Assembly (NCBI RefSeq): GCF_002870125.1
Contig: NZ_PNEO01000021.1
Coordinates: 44,337 to 108,336 of the forward strand
Reading direction: 5' to 3'
Length of the DNA: 64,000 nucleotides
Source of the DNA: Burkholderia sp. WAC0059
GTDB lineage: Bacteria; Pseudomonadota; Gammaproteobacteria; Burkholderiales; Burkholderiaceae
Shown here: piece by piece, positions 37,673 to 47,027 of the stretch
How positions within the stretch are numbered: the stretch's first letter is position 1
Layout of the letters: each line of letters starts with the position of its first letter
The notes under the pieces: model-generated
The model's input: only the letters and a program-made list of their open reading frames with translations
Told to the model about the DNA's origin: nothing
Databases searched by the model: none
Program-made: the position numbers and the translations under genes

Positions 37673-38542
37673 ATGGACATTGGTTTTATCGGTCTCGGCG
37701 AAATGGGCACCGCGATGGTTGAAAACATGCTGAAAGCGGGGCACCGCGTGCGCGTGTGGAACCGTTCGCCGCAGCGTGCCCAGCCGCTCGTCGCGGCGGG
37801 CGCGGAGATTGTCGCGACGCCGCTCGAAGCCTTCGCAGGCGATGCCGTTTTCTCGATGCTGGCCGACGACGCCGCGCTGCACGAAGTGATCGACGCGCGC
37901 CTGCTCGAGCAGGCGCCGCGCGGCATCGTGCACGTCAACATGGCGACGATCTCGGTCGCGCTCGCGAGCGAGCTGGCGCGCGTGCACGCCGAACGCGGAC
38001 TGCATTACGTCGCCGCGCCGGTGCTCGGCCGGCCGGACGTGGCGAGGGCGGCGAAGCTGACCATCGTCGCGGCGGGGGCGGCCGAGGCCATCGACCGCGT
38101 GCAGCCGGTGCTCGACGCGATCGGTCACAAGACCTGGCGCATCGGCTCGCTGCCGCAGCAGGCGAACGTGATGAAGCTCGCGTCGAATTTCATGCTGGCC
38201 TCGGCCGTCGAGACGCTCAGCGAGGCGTCGGCGTTTCTGTCCGGACACGGCGTGGCGATGCGCGATTTCCTCGACGTCGTGACGAGCGGGCCGTTTCCGG
38301 GGCCGGTCTATTCGGGCTACGGCGGGATGATTGCCGAGCAGCGCTACGAGCCCGCGCTTTTCAAGGCGCGCCTGGGTCTCAAGGACGTGCGGCTGGCGTT
38401 GGCGGCGGCCGACGCCGTATCCACGCCGATGCCGGTGGCGAGCGCGGTGCACGACAGCCTGCTCGAAGCCGTGGCGCAGGGCGACGGGGACCTCGATTTC
38501 GCCGTGCTCGGCAAGGTCGCGGCCCGGCGCGCGGGACGCTGA
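37673..38542 (+). CDS. 3-hydroxyisobutyrate dehydrogenase family NAD(P)-dependent oxidoreductase
   Basis: A 289-residue beta-hydroxyacid dehydrogenase. It starts MDIGFIGLGEMGTAMVENML, the nucleotide-binding motif. VNMATISVALASELA covers the substrate-binding region in place of the more usual STISP, and the catalytic Lys lies in LPQQANVMKLASNFMLASAV near residue 170. Relatives act on 3-hydroxyisobutyrate, tartronate semialdehyde or glyoxylate; the substrate here is not certain. The start has AAGGAGTGTGCG upstream. An sRNA-like unit begins about 160 bases downstream. Confidence 0.88.
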   Translation: MDIGFIGLGEMGTAMVENMLKAGHRVRVWNRSPQRAQPLVAAGAEIVATPLEAFAGDAVFSMLADDAALHEVIDARLLEQAPRGIVHVNMATISVALASELARVHAERGLHYVAAPVLGRPDVARAAKLTIVAAGAAEAIDRVQPVLDAIGHKTWRIGSLPQQANVMKLASNFMLASAVETLSEASAFLSGHGVAMRDFLDVVTSGPFPGPVYSGYGGMIAEQRYEPALFKARLGLKDVRLALAAADAVSTPMPVASAVHDSLLEAVAQGDGDLDFAVLGKVAARRAGR

Positions 38543-38674
38543 TCCGGCCCGAAGACTTGATGGCGCCGGCTGTGTACCGGCGTAACGAGGGACAGGAGGG
38601 AGGTCGGTTTTCGGTACGACCTCGTATCGCGTGTTGTATCGAGACAACATTCAGGGTGCGCACTACTTTACATA

Positions 38675-38703
38675 TTGCAATACACCAGGGTTTTCGATAT
38701 AGT
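38675..38703 (+). promoter_or_regulatory. Strong sigma-70-like promoter in front of the candidate sRNA
   Basis: TTGCAA (38675-38680) and TATAGT (38698-38703) are separated by 17 bases, the best promoter match in the window. Three small dyads lie just upstream: GGTCG/CGACC at 38602-38621, GTTGT/ACAAC at 38633-38648, and the palindrome GTGCGCAC at 38656-38663. These may be operator sites. Confidence 0.7.
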
Positions 38704-38769
38704 GATTCCTGTCTCCTCCATGTCTCCTCTGATATGGATTCAGCCCGCCAACTTAGGCGGGCTTTTTTT
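38704..38769 (+). ncRNA. Candidate small RNA with tandem anti-Shine-Dalgarno motifs
   Basis: A transcript beginning some six to eight bases after the -10 box and ending at the T-run would be about 60 nucleotides long. It carries GTCTCCTC twice (38711-38718 and 38722-38729), complementary to the GAGGAGAC-type core of ribosome binding sites, and no open frame. A rho-independent terminator closes it: AGCCCGCC (38742-38749), loop AACTTA, GGCGGGCT (38756-38763) and T7. C/U-rich sRNAs that block ribosome binding sites are known in several proteobacteria, including Burkholderia; whether this one has been named I cannot tell from the sequence. Confidence 0.65.
38742..38769 (+). terminator. Rho-independent terminator of the candidate sRNA
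   Basis: An 8-bp perfect GC-rich stem with a 6-base loop is followed directly by seven T residues (38763-38769). Confidence 0.9.
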
Positions 38770-38882
38770 CGTCCGTGCCCGGCGTACGCGGCGCGGACGC
38801 ATAAAAAATGTCCGTCGTCAAGTCATTTGTGTCGATTTCCGGCGGGGTGAAAGGCCTTATAGGGTGATGTTTAGGCTGAATT

Positions 38883-39129
38883 TCAGTCGCTGCGTCTTCC
38901 CGTTGCTTGACGCGCCAGGTGTCGCATAGGTGCTTCGCGGTGGTACGGCCGCAGCACCAGGTCCTTGTTCACCATCACGTTGACCTGGAACCCCGGCCGT
39001 ACCGTCAGCGTCGGCTGGATGCTCAGGTGGCGGCGTGCGATTTCCTGGCCGACCTGATTGGCCGTGTCCTGCGAGCTGTCGCGCAGCGCGATCACGGTAT
39101 TGCCGTTGACGTTACCTGACTCGGTGACT
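38883..39129 (-). pseudogene. 3' remnant of trbI/virB10-type conjugation gene
   Basis: The minus strand encodes about 82 residues matching the C-terminus of TrbI/VirB10, the inner-to-outer-membrane core component of type IV secretion systems: SGNVNGNTVIALRDSSQDTA, ANQVGQEIARRHLSIQPTLT and RPGFQVNVMVNKDLVLRPY, the last being the family's closing motif. The natural stop is at 38883. The frame has no start and most of the protein is missing: the reading frame runs back without a match into the end of the VOC gene at about 39165. No other conjugation gene is present, so this is the scar of a lost element. Confidence 0.8.
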
Positions 39130-39164
39130 GATGCACTTGGCCGCTCGTGATCAGACGGACCGCT

Positions 39165-39575
39165 TCACCGCTGAAAGATACTCACAAGATTCCTGTCCGG
39201 GTCCCTGAACATGGTATTGAGTGTGCCGTTTTCGTCCATGACCCGCTCGCGCCAGACGATCGTCACGCCGCGATCCTCGAGATCCTGCGAAGCCCGCTTG
39301 ATGTCATCGACCTGCATCACCAGCGCCTTGTTGCCGATTGGCTTCAAATGATCGGGCGGCTCTGCAAAAAGTGCATCGATCCAGATGCTCTCCGCTCCCT
39401 TGATAAGTTCCAGATGGATGCCCTTGCATTCGAGAAATGCGAGGTCAGAGTTGACGGACTCGAAGCGAGTCCTTCTGACAAGCGTAAATCCCAGCACTTC
39501 TGTGTACCATTCGACCGAACGGTCGAGGTCGAAGACCGACAGGGCCATTCCATAAACCGAATAATCAGGTTTCAT
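39165..39575 (-). CDS. VOC (glyoxalase/bleomycin-resistance fold) family protein
   Basis: A 136-residue vicinal-oxygen-chelate protein with two beta-alpha-beta-beta-beta modules: YSVYGMALSVFDLDRSVEWY opens the first and GNKALVMQVDDIKRASQDLE the second, ending FRDPDRNLVSIFQR. A metal-binding Glu appears in the HLELIKG strand. Members include glyoxalases, dioxygenases and antibiotic-binding proteins; the substrate is unknown. It is the last gene of the minus-strand group governed by the HxlR intergenic region, 87 bases after the old yellow enzyme. Confidence 0.85.
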   Translation of the reverse strand: MKPDYSVYGMALSVFDLDRSVEWYTEVLGFTLVRRTRFESVNSDLAFLECKGIHLELIKGAESIWIDALFAEPPDHLKPIGNKALVMQVDDIKRASQDLEDRGVTIVWRERVMDENGTLNTMFRDPDRNLVSIFQR

Positions 39576-39662
39576 CGCTTACTTCCAGAGACTGTGCTGC
39601 ACTCTCAAAGATCCGCCGCTCCATCACGCGACATCGATTGGGCTTGCCATACAAATACGTCG

Positions 39663-40763
39663 TCAGAGGGCTCTCGGATAGTCCGTATAACCGCGGAGGC
39701 CACCCTGGTAATACGTGTCGGGATCGGCCGGTGCCAGCGGGATGCCGTGCTGCAGACGCTCGACAAGATCAGGATTGGAGACGAAAGGGGCACCAAACGA
39801 CGCCAGATTCGCGGCGCCCGACTGGATGAGCGTCTCCGCAGACGCCTTCGTCAAACTGCCATTGGCCATGATCAGGCCATCGTAGAACTTGCGGAAATGC
39901 TGGACTGTCCCGTCCTTCAGCGCTTCGACGGGCGTACCGGTCGGATCACCGACGGGGTGATAAAGCTGCAGGTATGCGATTTTCAGCTTTGAAAGCTGAG
40001 AAATCAGATACTCATAGGTCGCCAGTGTCTGCCCGGTCGGCTGAAACTTGTCCTGGCGATAGGCGGGACTGAGCTTGAGGCCGATCCGGCCCGGCCGCCA
40101 TTCGGAAATCATCGCTTCGAGAATTTCGAGCACGAACCGGGCGCGATTCTCGATGCTACCGCCGTAGCGATCTTCCCGAAGATTGAACCGGTCGTTCAGA
40201 AACTCCGGAAGCAGATAGCTGACGATGCCGTGCAACTCGACACCATCGAAGCCCGCCTTCTGCGCGAGCCGCGTGGCATGGGCATAGTCGCCGATCGTGC
40301 GCGCGATGTCGCCGAGCGTCATCGCTTTCGGTATGGGCGACGTCTTGAAGCCTCCTGGGGTGAACACCGGCTGTTCCAGCGCAACGGCTGACGGCGCGAG
40401 CGGCAGTGCACCGCCGAGCAGGTCCGGATGCGAGGCCGCGCCGCAGTGACCGAGTTGTACGAAGATCCGGCCGCCTGCATCATGCACGGCATCGGTCACC
40501 TGCTTCCAGCCTTCGGCCTGCTTCTCGTTGAACAACCCGGGCACGTGGATCGCACCCATCGCGTCGGTGTTCGGCCAGGTGCCTTCGCTCATGATTAGCC
40601 CCGCCGACGCGCGCTGGCGGTAATACTCAGCCTGTAGCGGAATCGGGATCAGCCCCGGGTTTTCCGTCCGGGCCCTCGACATCGACGCCATGACAATGCG
40701 GTTCGGCAGTTCGACCTCGCCGAGCTTGATCGGTTGAAACAGGATATCGTTCGATGAACTCAT
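39663..40763 (-). CDS. Old yellow enzyme family alkene reductase, unusual active site
   Basis: A 366-residue FMN-binding TIM-barrel. The start DILFQPIKLGEVELPNRIVM and the signature DRYGGSIENRARFVLEIL are clearly OYE/NemA. These NADPH-using enzymes reduce activated C=C bonds of enals, enones, maleimides or nitro esters. The substrate-anchoring pair is altered: canonical HxxN or HxxH reads HGIV here, giving His178, Val181 and Tyr183. The usual QLWHVGR is QLGHCGA, and the PLTR near residue 30 is SMSR. It is probably active, since the proton donor Tyr is kept, but its substrate set should differ. It lies in the minus-strand operon with the MDR and F420-reductase-like genes. Confidence 0.92.
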   Translation of the reverse strand: MSSSNDILFQPIKLGEVELPNRIVMASMSRARTENPGLIPIPLQAEYYRQRASAGLIMSEGTWPNTDAMGAIHVPGLFNEKQAEGWKQVTDAVHDAGGRIFVQLGHCGAASHPDLLGGALPLAPSAVALEQPVFTPGGFKTSPIPKAMTLGDIARTIGDYAHATRLAQKAGFDGVELHGIVSYLLPEFLNDRFNLREDRYGGSIENRARFVLEILEAMISEWRPGRIGLKLSPAYRQDKFQPTGQTLATYEYLISQLSKLKIAYLQLYHPVGDPTGTPVEALKDGTVQHFRKFYDGLIMANGSLTKASAETLIQSGAANLASFGAPFVSNPDLVERLQHGIPLAPADPDTYYQGGLRGYTDYPRAL

Positions 40764-40774
40764 CAGTACCTCGG

Positions 40775-41794
40775 TCAGAATTTTAGAATGACGTTTCCGG
40801 TCTTGCCCGGCGCCGAAACGGCATCGATCGCGGTATCGAGATCGGCCAGATCGAACTCCCGATAGCCGGCATAAATTCGCGGGACCGCGCGAGCAATGCG
40901 GATCGCCTCGGCCATGTCCTCGCCGTGCTCCTCCGGCGTCGTATCGTTACGCCAGGTGCCGAGCGTCACACTGCGCAACGTCAGCGCCCTCGGCACGAAC
41001 AGGTTCAGGTCAGCCATCCGCCCGGCAAGCGCTCCGTAAGAGACAACCGTTCCGCCCATATTCAGCAACGCGGCAATATCCCCGATCAACGAACCACCCA
41101 GGCCGTCGAAGACGACTGGAATGTCACCGCCCGCCGCCTTGCGGACGGCGTCCTGCCAGCCACCGGACGACGTATCGACAATGTCCCCGCCGGGCAGCAC
41201 CGCGGCCAGATGCCTGGCACTTTCTGGCGAGCGGACCAGCCGGATCGGCGCAAGCCCATCCTTCAGCGCGAACGCGGTGATGAGCTTGCCGACTGCGGAC
41301 GCCGCGCCGGTTTGCACGATTCGGCGCGGTGTCGCTGAAAGCGCTCGCTGGCCGGCCCTGAGAACGTGCCGGGCCGTGATCGTGTTGATCAGTATTTGCG
41401 TCGCCACGCTGTCGGGCAGGTCGTCGGGCACGGCGACAAGACTGCCCGCCGGCACAACCGCCCGGCTCTGCCAGGCTCCCGGCGCAAAGAAGGCGACTCG
41501 CGAACCAACCGTGATCCCGGTGCCGTCGAGCGCGTGAGGCGCTGCGTCCTCGACTACGCCCGCGGCCTCCAGGCCCGGTACGCGGCCAAAAGGAATCGGG
41601 GACGCAGATTGTGAATACCGGGCTTCCACCAGTTGCAGGTCGCCGGGATGAATGATGCTGCGTGTCACGCGCACCCGAACTTCGCCGTCGGAAAGGGGAG
41701 GTTCGGAGATATCGTCCTCAACTTGAAGTACCGCGCGCGGGTCGCCGAAACGGTACTGGACGATGCGCCGCAAGAGATTCGTCGAACCGCTCAT
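40775..41794 (-). CDS. Medium-chain reductase, 2-enoyl thioester reductase/quinone reductase-like
   Basis: A 339-residue zinc-free medium-chain dehydrogenase/reductase. The N-terminal GroES-like part has SIIHPGDLQLVEARYSQSAS and PGLEAAGVVED. The Rossmann part has QTGAASAVGKLITAFALKDG with an AxxGxx-type loop, then VVFDGLGGSLIGDIAALLNM and GGTVVSYGALAG. The sequence is closest in pattern to MECR/ETR1-type 2-enoyl-thioester reductases, but could be an NADPH:quinone reductase. ATG 41794 overlaps the stop of the upstream gene by four bases, so both are coupled; the longer frame to 41851 is discarded. Confidence 0.85.
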   Translation of the reverse strand: MSGSTNLLRRIVQYRFGDPRAVLQVEDDISEPPLSDGEVRVRVTRSIIHPGDLQLVEARYSQSASPIPFGRVPGLEAAGVVEDAAPHALDGTGITVGSRVAFFAPGAWQSRAVVPAGSLVAVPDDLPDSVATQILINTITARHVLRAGQRALSATPRRIVQTGAASAVGKLITAFALKDGLAPIRLVRSPESARHLAAVLPGGDIVDTSSGGWQDAVRKAAGGDIPVVFDGLGGSLIGDIAALLNMGGTVVSYGALAGRMADLNLFVPRALTLRSVTLGTWRNDTTPEEHGEDMAEAIRIARAVPRIYAGYREFDLADLDTAIDAVSAPGKTGNVILKF

Positions 41795-42447
41795 CGCGTA
41801 GCCCCCTGCCGCTCGCCGTTGAATGCAGGAAACGAACGTGGCGCCGGCCACGGCAGAAAGAAATCGTGGCCAGCGATCGGTGCACCAACACCCTGAATAC
41901 GGCCGCCGACTTGCAGCAAACCGAGATCTACAGGGGCAAAGCCGAAGCTCTGCAAGAGACCCGCTACAGTTTCCCTGGCCTCCTGATCGTCGCCGGACAG
42001 GAAAGCGACGCGCCGCAACCCTCCGGAGACGGGTGCCTTTGCGAAGTTCGTCATGAATATCGTGTTGAGTGCCTTGACCACACGCGCTCCGGGCGCGAGC
42101 GCGGCGACACGTTCGCTCGAACTGCTACCGTGAAAATCGACCAGGCCGCCTGAAGGATTGCCGCCGTGGAAAGCGTTCGTCGGGTCGATCAGGATCTGGC
42201 CGTGCCACGCCGGAAGCGCCTGAAGGATCGCCTCGACTTTCGGCCAGGGCACGGCGAGCAGGACCACAGGACTATTCAATGCATCCTGAATCGTGCCGGC
42301 CATCGCCAACGGCCCAAACTCCGCAACCATGGACACCAGGCTGTCTGGACCCTGACTGTTGCTGAATACGATGTTGTGGCCCGCATCAACTGCTTTGCGG
42401 GCAAATGACTGGGCAATCTGCCCAGCGCCAATAGTCCCTATCCGCAT
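41791..42447 (-). CDS. F420-reductase-like NADP oxidoreductase
   Basis: A 218-residue Rossmann protein of the NADP oxidoreductase, coenzyme F420-dependent family. MRIGTIGAGQIAQSFARKAV with the dinucleotide motif GxGxxA is followed by VFSNSQGPDSL, VLLAVPWPKVEAIL and the central LIDPTNAF, VVKALNTIF and FLSGDD blocks. In proteobacteria, most members have no known cofactor partner, so F420 use cannot be assumed. It begins the minus-strand operon (GGAGATGCAAGC before the ATG at 42447) and overlaps the MDR gene by four bases. Confidence 0.88.
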   Translation of the reverse strand: MRIGTIGAGQIAQSFARKAVDAGHNIVFSNSQGPDSLVSMVAEFGPLAMAGTIQDALNSPVVLLAVPWPKVEAILQALPAWHGQILIDPTNAFHGGNPSGGLVDFHGSSSSERVAALAPGARVVKALNTIFMTNFAKAPVSGGLRRVAFLSGDDQEARETVAGLLQSFGFAPVDLGLLQVGGRIQGVGAPIAGHDFFLPWPAPRSFPAFNGERQGATR

Positions 42448-42505
42448 GCTTGCATCTCCTGGGATCGTGTCTTCCGAAGATGGTAACGGCATGATAGACT
42501 AATTT

Positions 42506-42530
42506 CTAGTACATACTATTTAGTAAGTAT
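42506..42530. promoter_or_regulatory. Candidate HxlR operator, site 1
   Basis: On the minus strand this 25-base site starts ATACTTACTAAATAG and ends TGTACTAG; it contains the inverted repeat TACTTAC, six bases, GTATGTA. It lies 58 bases before the F420-reductase-like gene and 18 bases before the HxlR gene, between the two divergent starts, where a repressor would act. The same site recurs at 43159-43183. Confidence 0.65.
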
Positions 42531-42548
42531 AAAATGGAGTAAATTCAA

Positions 42549-42926
42549 ATGACCGAAAGCCCGTTCACCTGTGGCATGGAGGCGGTACTCGACTTGGTCG
42601 GTGGGAAGTGGAAACTTCTGATCCTTTTTCATCTGATGAGTGGCAAGCGCCTCCGCTTTAGCGAACTGAGGCGGCTAGTAGGTGATGTGAGCGAGAAAAT
42701 GCTGAGCCAGCAACTCAAGGAAATGACTGGCGATGGTCTTGTGCGGCGCATCGACTTCCATACCATTCCACCGCATGTCGAGTACGAACTGGAAGAATTT
42801 GGGAGAGGACTCGGTCGCGCCATTCGTCCAGTTTGTCAATGGGGAACGCAGAATATGGACCATATCGCGGCGATTTCTACGGCTCGGGCAAGCCGGATCG
42901 CAGCAGTGGGTCGCCGCTCAAAATAA
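42549..42926 (+). CDS. HxlR family transcriptional regulator
   Basis: A 125-residue winged-helix protein. CGMEAVLDLVGGKWKLLILF near the N-terminus is the HxlR signature, with Cys8 in the usual redox- or electrophile-sensing place. RFSELRRLVGDVSEKMLSQQ forms the recognition helix region, and GDGLVRRIDFHTIPPHVEYE the wing. Members such as HypR and YodB sense disulfide stress or quinones through that Cys. It is divergent from the reductase operon, and its likely operator sits between the two. Confidence 0.93.
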   Translation: MTESPFTCGMEAVLDLVGGKWKLLILFHLMSGKRLRFSELRRLVGDVSEKMLSQQLKEMTGDGLVRRIDFHTIPPHVEYELEEFGRGLGRAIRPVCQWGTQNMDHIAAISTARASRIAAVGRRSK

Positions 42927-43158
42927 TTCTGCTTCGAGTCGAAGACGGATGCGCTATCTCATGCGAAGCGCTCTTCGCCAAATGGGAAACACTATCCCAT
43001 CCGTCGCGAAAATCGACTAATGCCGAGTGGATCGGCCGATCTTCACTCGCCCCAAGGCAGCGCTTCTGGGGCGTCTTCCATGCGCCTTACCCGTCCAGCC
43101 TCAACGAGGTCGGCTTTGGCCTGTCCAGGTACACCCATCAGTTTCTCGTCTCACATTC
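42927..43158. other. Gap between the HxlR gene and operator site 2
   Basis: No gene is recognised. A 7-bp inverted repeat, CGCCCCA/TGGGGCG, at 43048-43073 may act as a weak terminator of the HxlR gene, though no U-run follows. The whole gap to the next gene is 356 bases. Overlapping open frames here have no family features. Confidence 0.45.
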
Positions 43159-43183
43159 ATACTTACCAGGCAGTGCGTACTGG
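43159..43183. promoter_or_regulatory. Candidate HxlR operator, site 2
   Basis: Reads ATACTTACCAGGCAG then TGCGTACTGG on the plus strand. Compared with site 1 on its minus strand, 18 of 25 bases match and all seven differences are transitions. It lies 99 bases upstream of the SnoaL-like gene and points the same way relative to its operon as site 1. Confidence 0.65.
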
Positions 43184-43282
43184 TCACAGAATAATTGCGG
43201 GCGGAGAATAGCAGTTGGCGATTGAAGAGCAGCGCTCTATAGCGGAGCCGTGGCAGCCGCCTACATACGGAGAGTAAAGAGA

Positions 43283-43726
43283 ATGAGTTCATCCAGCGAA
43301 ACTGAAAAGCGCATTGCCCTTGTGAAGGAATACTTCCGCAAGGGCGACACAGGCGACACGACGATCATCAACATGTTCGCCGACGACGTCGAACTGTATT
43401 TCCCCAAGTTCGGCACTCGCTCGGGCAAGGCGGCAGTAGGCGCTTTCGTGCAGGGTCTACTGGGACAGGTTCAGAGCCTCCAGCATTACCAGGAGGAGTA
43501 CACCTACATCCCATTTGGCGACTACGTCGTCGTTGAAGGGTGGGAAAGTGGCGTGGCGAAGGACGGTACGCCATGGCCGGTCAAGGGCCGCTCCGACGGT
43601 CGCTTCTGCAACGTCTTCCGCTTCCGTGACGACTTGATCTCGCATCTGCATATCTACGTCGATCCGGATTTCGCGGGACGCGACACGGAACGTTTCTATT
43701 GGGGACTGGAACCGGTGTCCTCGTAA
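43283..43726 (+). CDS. SnoaL-like (NTF2 fold) protein
   Basis: A 147-residue cone-shaped NTF2-fold protein. Family hallmarks are ALVKEYFRKGDTGDTTIINM (N-terminal helices), FADDVELYFPKFGTRSGKAA, YVVVEGWESGVAKDGTPWPV and RFCNVFRFRDDLISHLHIYV. Members range from steroid isomerases and polyketide cyclases to binding proteins. The ATG at 43283 has GGAGAG upstream; a GTG at 43250 adds a basic extension. It is the first gene of the plus-strand group. Confidence 0.85.
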   Translation: MSSSSETEKRIALVKEYFRKGDTGDTTIINMFADDVELYFPKFGTRSGKAAVGAFVQGLLGQVQSLQHYQEEYTYIPFGDYVVVEGWESGVAKDGTPWPVKGRSDGRFCNVFRFRDDLISHLHIYVDPDFAGRDTERFYWGLEPVSS

Positions 43727-43753
43727 TCATGAAAAGCGCGACAGGAAACTGAC

Positions 43754-44521
43754 ATGGCAGAGTTCAATACCCTGCCGTCCGCACACAAGGTAGCCCTGGT
43801 AACCGGTGGCAACCGTGGCATCGGACGGGAAACAGTATGGCAACTGGCACGGCTCGGCGTGCATGTGATCATCGGTGCACGAGATCTGGCAAAAGCCAAC
43901 TCAGTAGCAGCCGATGTCCAGAGTCAGGGATATTCCGCAGAGGGAGTCGCGCTGGATGTGTCGGCTGGAGACAGCCGACACACCGCGGCCTCGATGATCG
44001 AGGCGCGTCATGGCAAGCTCGACATCCTGATCAACAATGCCGGCACCTGGCTGGAAAGCGAAGATGCGTCCCATCCTGTCGCCAACAACACGTCAACCCT
44101 TGCTGAAGACGTGTTGCGCTCGATCTTCGACGTTAACTTCTTCGGGACGGTCGCACTGACCCAGACGCTTCTTCCGCTGATCAGGAAAAGCGCCGCTGGC
44201 CGGATCGTCAACGTGTCGAGCGTACTCGGCTCGCTCACTTTGCACTCGGACTACGGGTCGGTCGTTGGCGGTAGCAAGGCTTTTGGTTACGACGCATCAA
44301 AGACTGCCCTCAATGCGTTCACCGTGCACCTGGCGCACGAGCTGCGCGACACCCCGATCAAGGTGAATTCCATCCATCCAGGATGGGTGCGAAGCGAGAT
44401 GGGCGGAACTGCGGCCGATATGAGCCTGGAGGAAGGCGCGAGGTTGAGCGTGCGGTTCGCCACGCTTGCCGACGACGGGCCCTCCGGCCAATACCATTTC
44501 GACAGCGTGCTCCCCTGGTAG
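43754..44521 (+). CDS. SDR family NAD(P)-dependent oxidoreductase
   Basis: A 255-residue classical short-chain dehydrogenase. ALVTGGNRGIGRETVWQLAR is the cofactor motif and DILINNAGTW the structural NNAG. The catalytic Ser lies in VNVSSVLGSL and the Tyr-Lys pair in YDASKTALNAFTVHLAHEL. The middle segment resembles carbonyl-reductase-type SDRs that act on ketones or quinones. AGGAAAC precedes the start. It is second in the plus-strand group, 27 bases after the SnoaL-like gene. Confidence 0.9.
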   Translation: MAEFNTLPSAHKVALVTGGNRGIGRETVWQLARLGVHVIIGARDLAKANSVAADVQSQGYSAEGVALDVSAGDSRHTAASMIEARHGKLDILINNAGTWLESEDASHPVANNTSTLAEDVLRSIFDVNFFGTVALTQTLLPLIRKSAAGRIVNVSSVLGSLTLHSDYGSVVGGSKAFGYDASKTALNAFTVHLAHELRDTPIKVNSIHPGWVRSEMGGTAADMSLEEGARLSVRFATLADDGPSGQYHFDSVLPW

Positions 44522-44544
44522 GCGACGCGCTGAATTCCCAGACG

Positions 44545-46143
<1,599 letters not shown>

Positions 46144-46245
46144 CTTCTGCTACTGAGCCCAGATATGGAAACCATCTCTTCGATTCTCGGCGCGGATCAA
46201 GACAGCCTCACGCTTTTGCAACTTACCCTTGAAAAGGACTGAATC

Positions 46246-46995
46246 ATGACCCAACAACTGAGCGGCAAGGTCGCACTGGTAACCGGCGGAAACTCAGGCA
46301 TTGGATTGGCAATCGCAAACCGGTTTATCGCCGAGGGTGCCTCGGTCATCATTACCGGTCGTCGCCAGCCGGAACTGGATGCGGCCGTGGAACAGCTTGG
46401 CCCAAATGCTTCGGCGATTCGGGCCGATGTCTCGCAATTGACTGACATCGATACCCTGTATGCCGAGATCAAAGCAAAATACGGGCATCTCGACATATTG
46501 ATCGCCAATGCAGGCGGCGGCGAAATGGCTCCGCTGGGTGCCATCACCGAAGAACACTTCGATCGGGCGTTCAACGTCAACGTCAAGGGAACGGTCTTCA
46601 CTGTGCAAAAGGCACTGCCGCTGCTGGCGGAAGGCGCCTCGGTGATTCTGGTGGCTTCAACGGTATCCGTGCTGGGAGGGCCTGGACTCAGTATCTACAG
46701 CGCGACCAAGGCGGCCGTGCGTAACTTGGCTCGTAGCTGGATTCAAGACCTAAAAGGCAAGAACATCCGGATCAACGTTGTGAGTCCCGGCCCAATCAAA
46801 ACTCCGGGGCTTGTCGGCCTCGTTCCGCCAGAGCATGAACAGGCGCTTCTCGACACACTGGCTGCACAGATCCCGATGGGCCGCGTGGGCGAGCCTGACG
46901 AGATCGCCAAGGTCACCGTATTCCTCGCTTCGGATGCCGCCAGCTTCGTTAACGGCGTCGAGCTGTTTGCCGACGGCGGACAGGCACAGGTCTGA
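46246..46995 (+). CDS. SDR family oxidoreductase
   Basis: A 249-residue classical SDR. VTGGNSGIGLAIANRF is the cofactor site, DILIANAGGGEMAP the NAG motif variant, and the catalytic Ser-Tyr-Lys lie in VASTVSVLGGPGLSIYSATK. The C-terminal VVSPGPIKTPGLV and FLASDAASFVNGVELFADGG are typical of enoyl-ACP-reductase-like or glucose-dehydrogenase-like SDRs. AAAAGGAC precedes the ATG. It differs clearly from the SDR at 43754, so the two are not recent copies. Confidence 0.92.
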   Translation: MTQQLSGKVALVTGGNSGIGLAIANRFIAEGASVIITGRRQPELDAAVEQLGPNASAIRADVSQLTDIDTLYAEIKAKYGHLDILIANAGGGEMAPLGAITEEHFDRAFNVNVKGTVFTVQKALPLLAEGASVILVASTVSVLGGPGLSIYSATKAAVRNLARSWIQDLKGKNIRINVVSPGPIKTPGLVGLVPPEHEQALLDTLAAQIPMGRVGEPDEIAKVTVFLASDAASFVNGVELFADGGQAQV

Positions 46996-47027
46996 ACGCA
47001 ACATTCAATCGACACAGGTGAACTGAC

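Noticed and set aside
38691..38720. 3' end of a tRNA or tmRNA used as an integration site
   Set aside because: TTCGATATAG followed by CCTCCA looked tRNA-like, but no cloverleaf arms or partner strand could be drawn, and no second copy occurs at the right end of the island.
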